Of a stretch of 64,000 bases of DNA, positions 60,201 through 64,000 are shown in pieces. Each line of letters starts with the position of its first letter. Within the stretch, counting starts at the first letter, position 1. The translations under genes were made by a program, and so were the position numbers. The notes beneath the pieces were generated by a model that was not told where the DNA came from, ran no database searches, and saw nothing but the letters and a program-made list of their open reading frames with translations. This DNA comes from Lineus longissimus. Lineage: Eukaryota > Nemertea > Pilidiophora > Heteronemertea > Lineidae. The stretch covers positions 17,529,808 through 17,593,807 of the forward strand of contig NC_088315.1 in assembly GCF_910592395.1 (NCBI RefSeq), given 5' to 3'.

Positions 60201-63200
60201 CAGTTGAGGCAGTGTTGTTGACCAACTGAACTATCATACTGTGGAGGGAAATCTGGCCCAAACACCAGCAGCTCGAGTTATTTTCTGCACCTCTTATCTG
60301 GACAATCGGTGGCCTAGCTTAGCAAAAGGAAACTCCACATGTTGTTTCGTTTTGCAGCAACTACATACTGGAACAGTCATCCGGAATCGAAGAATTCGGC
60401 CTGCCCAGCTGGAAGCTCGTTCTCACTCTCCTCCTGGCCTGGGTCATCGTTCTTGCTGTCCTCCTAAAGGGCATCCAGTCCCTAGGGAAGGTGGTCTACT
60501 TCACTGCGATCTTCCCCTACGTCATGTTGACCGTCCTCCTCATCCGTGGTGTGACTCTCCCAGGAGCTGATAAAGGCATTTTATACTACCTCAAGCCCGA
60601 CTTCTCTCGATTGGCTGATGCTAGGGTGTGGAGTGATGCCGCAACACAGATCTTCTACTCTTTCGGTGCTTGTTCAGGTGGACTCATTGCGATGGCCAGT
60701 TACAATAAATTCGACAATAATTGTGTCAGGTATGTTGTTCTGTAACCCAATTGAGTAAGCAACTTATATTTGTAAGTGCGAAGCCTTCTTCATATCAGGG
60801 TTGGACTGAATAAAAAAACGTCGACATGGTCAATACGCCAGTATGAATGATGGACATCGACTTGATTGAGGCACTTTCCATGAACTGCTTTTGCCCATTC
60901 TCTCGAAGTTGAAAAGATTTAAATTTGCCATCTCCTTGTTCCAGAATCTTCAATTGTTTACACACCATCCCCTTGTTTGCAGGGATTCTCTTATCGTGTC
61001 TATGATCAATTGTTCGACTAGTATCTTCGCTGGTCTAGTCATATTTGCCGTCCTTGGCTTCATGGCTACAGAGAAAGGAGTTGAGGTGAGCGACGTTGCT
61101 GCCGGAGGTAAGATTTTTCTTCCTTTCATTATATGATTTAAACATATTTCTGTTGATTTTACTGTAATTAATGTGCCTCTTGGTACAAGTAAAGTTGTTT
61201 GTGGTAGCTCTTGATACAATACCCTATCCTTACTCATACAACAAATTATTAAATGGAACTTTCATTTTCCTCCAGGTCCAGGTCTTGCCTTTGTCGTCTA
61301 CCCCGAAGCTATCGCCAAGATGCCAGTAGCTCCACTCTGGGCCATCCTATTCTTCATCATGATGGCGACTCTGGGCTTCGGGACCCTGTTCTCCATGATG
61401 GAGTGCGTCCTCAGCGCCTTCTCAGATGAGCTCAGTCGCTTCATCACAGGACCGAAGCAGGCAATCATCTTCAGGTGCAGCGTCATCGCACTCTCTTTCG
61501 TCCTTGGTATTCCTATGGTTTGCAAGGTGAGAAAATGGTTGGTTAGCTGGTTTAGTGAACCCAGAGGAGTAGCACTGACTGATACGCTGGCCTTCCTCCC
61601 TCAGCTTGCCAGTCTAATTTCAGCATTCTTCTAGAAGGCGGGATGGAAGAGGCGCCCCTGACTGAGGCCGGACTTGAGATGGAAGCTTGGGACCAGGGAG
61701 TATTCCCTACCTATTGCGAATGCTCTCAGGGGTTCTTTACGACCCATGCATGCCGTAGACAGAAAAACGTTCTTTATAAACCAGTCGAGTAGCACCGGTA
61801 ATGAAAAACGGACCTTCGTTGCTCCAAAAACTGGCACCAAACCTTCGTGTTTTTAGGATTCCTCAACTACTCCACAGTTGACGGAATATGAAAGCTGTGA
61901 TTGTCATCGCGACCATGCTTTAAAATCATCTTTAGCCGTTCTTTTATGTCCATTCGTGTTTCGTCCGTATTCCATGACGAACCCTGCAACTATTTCATCC
62001 TCTGACCAAATTCCTATTTTCAGGGAGGAATCTACTTGCTCAATCTGGTCGATTACAGCATCAGTGGTTTCCCCCTCCTGTTTGTCGGGTTCTTCGAACT
62101 GGTGGCCATCAGCTGGGTCTACGGTTTCCCAAGGTTTGCGGGAGATATTGAGATGATGTTGGGGAGGAAGCCGAATATATACTGGAGGGCTTGCTGGATG
62201 GTGATCACACCTTTAATTATTTTTGTAAGTAAAAAACAATCTCCAAGCATCGCCATTGGTAACGGTTGCCTAGTCTTGTAGTGATACTTGCACCGTGTAC
62301 TAGCGTACTTTTGCTCCGCAGCAAATGCTAGCTATTCTCTCATTGGGAGAAAGGAAAAGAAAAAAAGGAAAAAATGGACAAGAAGAAAAGAAGAGTGTCA
62401 ATCTTCAATGTTTTCATGATTCATTTCAGGTGACTATAATATTCAATTGTGTCTTATACAAGCCCCCGAGCTTGGGCGGTTATTCATACCCCGCTTGGGC
62501 CGATGGCATTGGCTGGCTGACCGCTCTGTGGCCTATCTTGATGATTCCTGGGTGGTTTTTATACCAGTATGGCAGAGATGGCGGTTATGCTGTAAGTACC
62601 ATACCTTTTTCTTGCATATAAAAGAGTTGTTGGCTATCGATGACTGAAAGGCTCCCAAACTGTCATGTTAATTATGTTATATTTCATCATGGCAGTTGGG
62701 TCTCGCGAGTGTTGCCAAGAATATTGTCAACAACTCTATTATGCTCAGTTATTTTTGCGCTTGATTTTTGTTCGTCCTTGTGCGCCACAGGCTGGTAGTA
62801 CCCATGGTGTGGTAGCGCGTCGGGAAGGAACTTTTGATGGTGGCGAGAAGGGAAACTTTGACGTTAGAGCGTCCATGCCTGATCCACCGGCGCAGATAGT
62901 CTGTAGCGTGTCGGTAACGTGTTAGTAGCGCGTCGGGAAGCCTTGGATCACCCGCAAACATTCTTGCCTCATTTCAGCTATTGAAAGAAGCTGCCAGACC
63001 AGAGATCGAATGGGGACCAGCGCTGTCGGAGAACAGAACAGAGGCCTATCTGGACGGCTCTGAGGGAAACAAAAGTACCATTTTTGCAACCCGGGAAAAC
63101 AAGAATGCGATCGTCGTCTGCGCTAACAAAAATCGTCTGACGAAGGACGGAAGTGCCAACGGTCAAAGTTCATTTGGTCCCAAGGACGGTGCAGAGGTTA

Positions 63201-63229
63201 TTGATGAAGCGGGAGACACATGCGTTTGA
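56620..63229 (+). CDS. SLC6 transporter C, glycine-transporter-like, long N-tail
   Basis: An 840-residue SLC6 transporter in ten exons: 56620-57213, 57757-57910, 58412-58543, 59485-59764, 60358-60729, 60983-61107, 61276-61526, 62024-62224, 62430-62591, 62978-63229. Lengths sum to 841 codons with the stop. Intron 3 is GC-AG; the rest are GT-AG. The transmembrane core reads [14 protein letters not shown] (TM1), ISLYYNV (TM3), [16 protein letters not shown] (TM6; Gly490 at 60665-60667, Ser493 at 60674-60676), [10 protein letters not shown] (TM7) and [10 protein letters not shown] (TM8). The second extracellular loop has the [12 protein letters not shown] cysteine pair and multiple Asn-linked glycosylation sequons. 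The end is GDTCV. TM7 has Ala where A and B have Ser ([10 protein letters not shown]), a place close to the chloride site, so chloride handling could differ. It is closest to B, with which it forms a head-to-head pair. Confidence 0.95.
57925..58105. repeat. 28-32 bp minisatellite in intron 2 of C
   Basis: Degenerate units of GAAGGGCAACTTCAGTGTC type begin soon after the exon 2 donor. The first 45 bases of the intron (GTGAGTCATTGACGTCTGTT onward) also align with B, so the array is ancestral to both. Confidence 0.6.
58540..59085. mobile_element. Retroposon-like insertion with 15-bp TSD in intron 3 of C
   Basis: AAAGGCAAGTAAATA occurs at 58540-58554 and again at 59071-59085, enclosing 516 bp of GC-richer DNA unlike the surrounding intron. 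A 15-bp duplication is typical of LINE-mediated insertion. The duplicated target includes the GC 5' splice site, so two identical donors now exist. The inserted sequence (with GGTGGAGCCCC and CCCGGTTACCCCTAGG) is not a family I can name, and no A tail is obvious. Confidence 0.75.
58544..58545 (+). promoter_or_regulatory. GC 5' splice site, intron 3 of C
   Basis: The exon ends ATGAAAG and the intron begins GCAAGTAA, the strong GC-AG consensus. A GT donor in the same frame is not available nearby. The acceptor is CTTGACAG before 59485. Confidence 0.85.
59375..59460. mobile_element. Miniature CAGTAGAACCTCT-type element, intron 3 of C
   Basis: AACCTCTCTAATCAGGACACC on the left mirrors GGTGTCCTTATCAGAGAGGTT on the right, giving an 85-bp foldback related to the ends of 51792-52648. 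It ends about 25 bp before the exon 4 acceptor, in the branch-point region. Confidence 0.6.
59986..60060 (+). repeat. tRNA-like SINE head in intron 4 of C
   Basis: GATGGCCGAGTCACTCG resembles an A box, and GGTTTGAGCTCC about 40 bp later resembles a B box with one or two mismatches. The arms do not close into a cloverleaf. Probably a decayed tRNA-derived SINE. Confidence 0.4.
62978..63229 (+). CDS. Transporter C terminal exon, C-tail
   Basis: Starts after ATTTCAG with [14 protein letters not shown] and ends GDTCV. It has 83 residues, two fewer than B. The Thr-Cys-Val end is the class I PDZ ligand shared by the trio. Confidence 0.9.
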   Translation, partial: LLKEAARPEIEWGPALSENRTEAYLDGSEGNKSTIFATRENKNAIVVCANKNRLTKDGSANGQSSFGPKDGAEVIDEAGDTCV

Positions 63230-64000
63230 ACATTTTACTCAATAAATAATAATTTCAAATACTCTTTTAAATGTGCTCAAATTTCAATCGTTCATTTCGT
63301 TTTTGTACCAAGTTTTAGCCGCGCACACATTTTGTTTATGGATTTGTGCATTTCGTAGGAAAACAATATCATAAACAGTTCTGTTTGTGATGCCGTGTTG
63401 TCCAGAGGAGGTGTAGGGAACAGCGCATGAGCAGTGTACATTTCACTGAGCAAAGATCAATCTATGCTTGATTGCATCCGTGTAAAGACAAATTTCCATT
63501 GAGCGCGATACCATAGCGCCAATTAGTTCATTGGGTAAAATTGGCGTCCCAGATGCTAATATATAGTTTCACAATTATGGCGTAATAAAGATCGGGTGCA
63601 AGATAACCTGGAAAAACTCCCAGTAATGCCTCTTTTAATCCTTTATCCGCTGTTTCCTTTGAAGTGCCTGGATGCTGGAAGAAGCAACAATGGTATCTTG
63701 ACCACCAAGGTTTTTGTACCTCATCAAGATACATGTATACCCAGGCTACGTTTAAAAGTTTTTAGAAGCAATAACGAATTGGTTGAAATGTCTGCAAAAT
63801 TAGTTTTTTTACGGGAGTACTTCCTCTGTCGGGGGAAACATCAATGTACTTTGTGAGAGGATAGGGACCGATAGGGACAACCTGATTAGAAGGGGTAACC
63901 AAGTTGGCGAAATCGAAATGAATGACATAGGTAGCGTGCTCAGGGATCTTCTGTTGATGAGGACAGGGGTGATTATCACCTCTTTGATAGAGATGAGCTG
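63230..64000. other. 3' UTR and flank of transporter C
   Basis: AATAAA at 63241-63246 is only 12 bases past the stop. ATGTGCTCAAATTTCA at 63271-63286 is shared with the 3' ends of A and B. A dispersed repeat fragment at about 63685-63730 (CTTGACCACCAAGGTTTTTG) matches 8177-8215 inverted. No further gene is recognised. Confidence 0.55.

Overview
The window looks like animal nuclear DNA, most likely from a marine invertebrate (a lophotrochozoan such as a mollusc or brachiopod fits, but nothing here proves it). It is AT-rich, has short exons in kilobase introns with GT-AG borders, contains metazoan gene families, and carries many short non-autonomous DNA transposons. No bacterial or organellar features were seen.

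Layout. (1) 504-2039 (+): an intronless collagen prolyl 4-hydroxylase alpha-subunit gene whose frame is cut by a TAG between the distal iron-binding histidine and the 2-oxoglutarate-binding lysine; homology continues to 2120. (2) 2124-11291: no gene I recognise; transposon fragments, a 50-bp minisatellite and a degenerate AT-rich repeat. (3) 11292-16969, with a proposed first exon at 18759-18791 (-): SLC6 transporter A. (4) 18792-38091: about 19 kb without a recognisable gene, holding MITEs, a Gypsy gag remnant and hairpins. (5) 38092-50265 (-): SLC6 transporter B. (6) 50266-56619: the head-to-head interval between B and C, full of hairpins and nested elements. (7) 56620-63229 (+): SLC6 transporter C. 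(8) 63230-64000: downstream sequence.

The core of the window is a three-gene cluster of sodium/chloride-coupled transporters closest in sequence style to glycine transporters (SLC6A9/SLC6A5). All three share ten exons with the same intron phases (0,1,1,2,2,1,0,0,0), and nearly all exon lengths agree. B and C are an inverted, divergently transcribed pair of 840 residues each; A lacks their long tail and is about 688 residues if the proposed first exon is right. B and C carry an unusual cytoplasmic N-terminal tail of almost 200 residues packed with Arg-Arg-x-Ser sites (protein kinase A consensus). All three end in Thr-Cys-Val, a class I PDZ ligand. In all three the TM6 tryptophan of vertebrate glycine transporters is serine, so the substrate may not be glycine alone.

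Other leads: a GC-AG intron shared by B and C but not A; a retroposon in C whose target-site duplication copied that 5' splice site; duplicated upstream blocks in front of B and C; and several MITE families with readable termini and target-site duplications. Exon borders were read by eye and cross-checked by agreement of exon lengths among the three paralogues.
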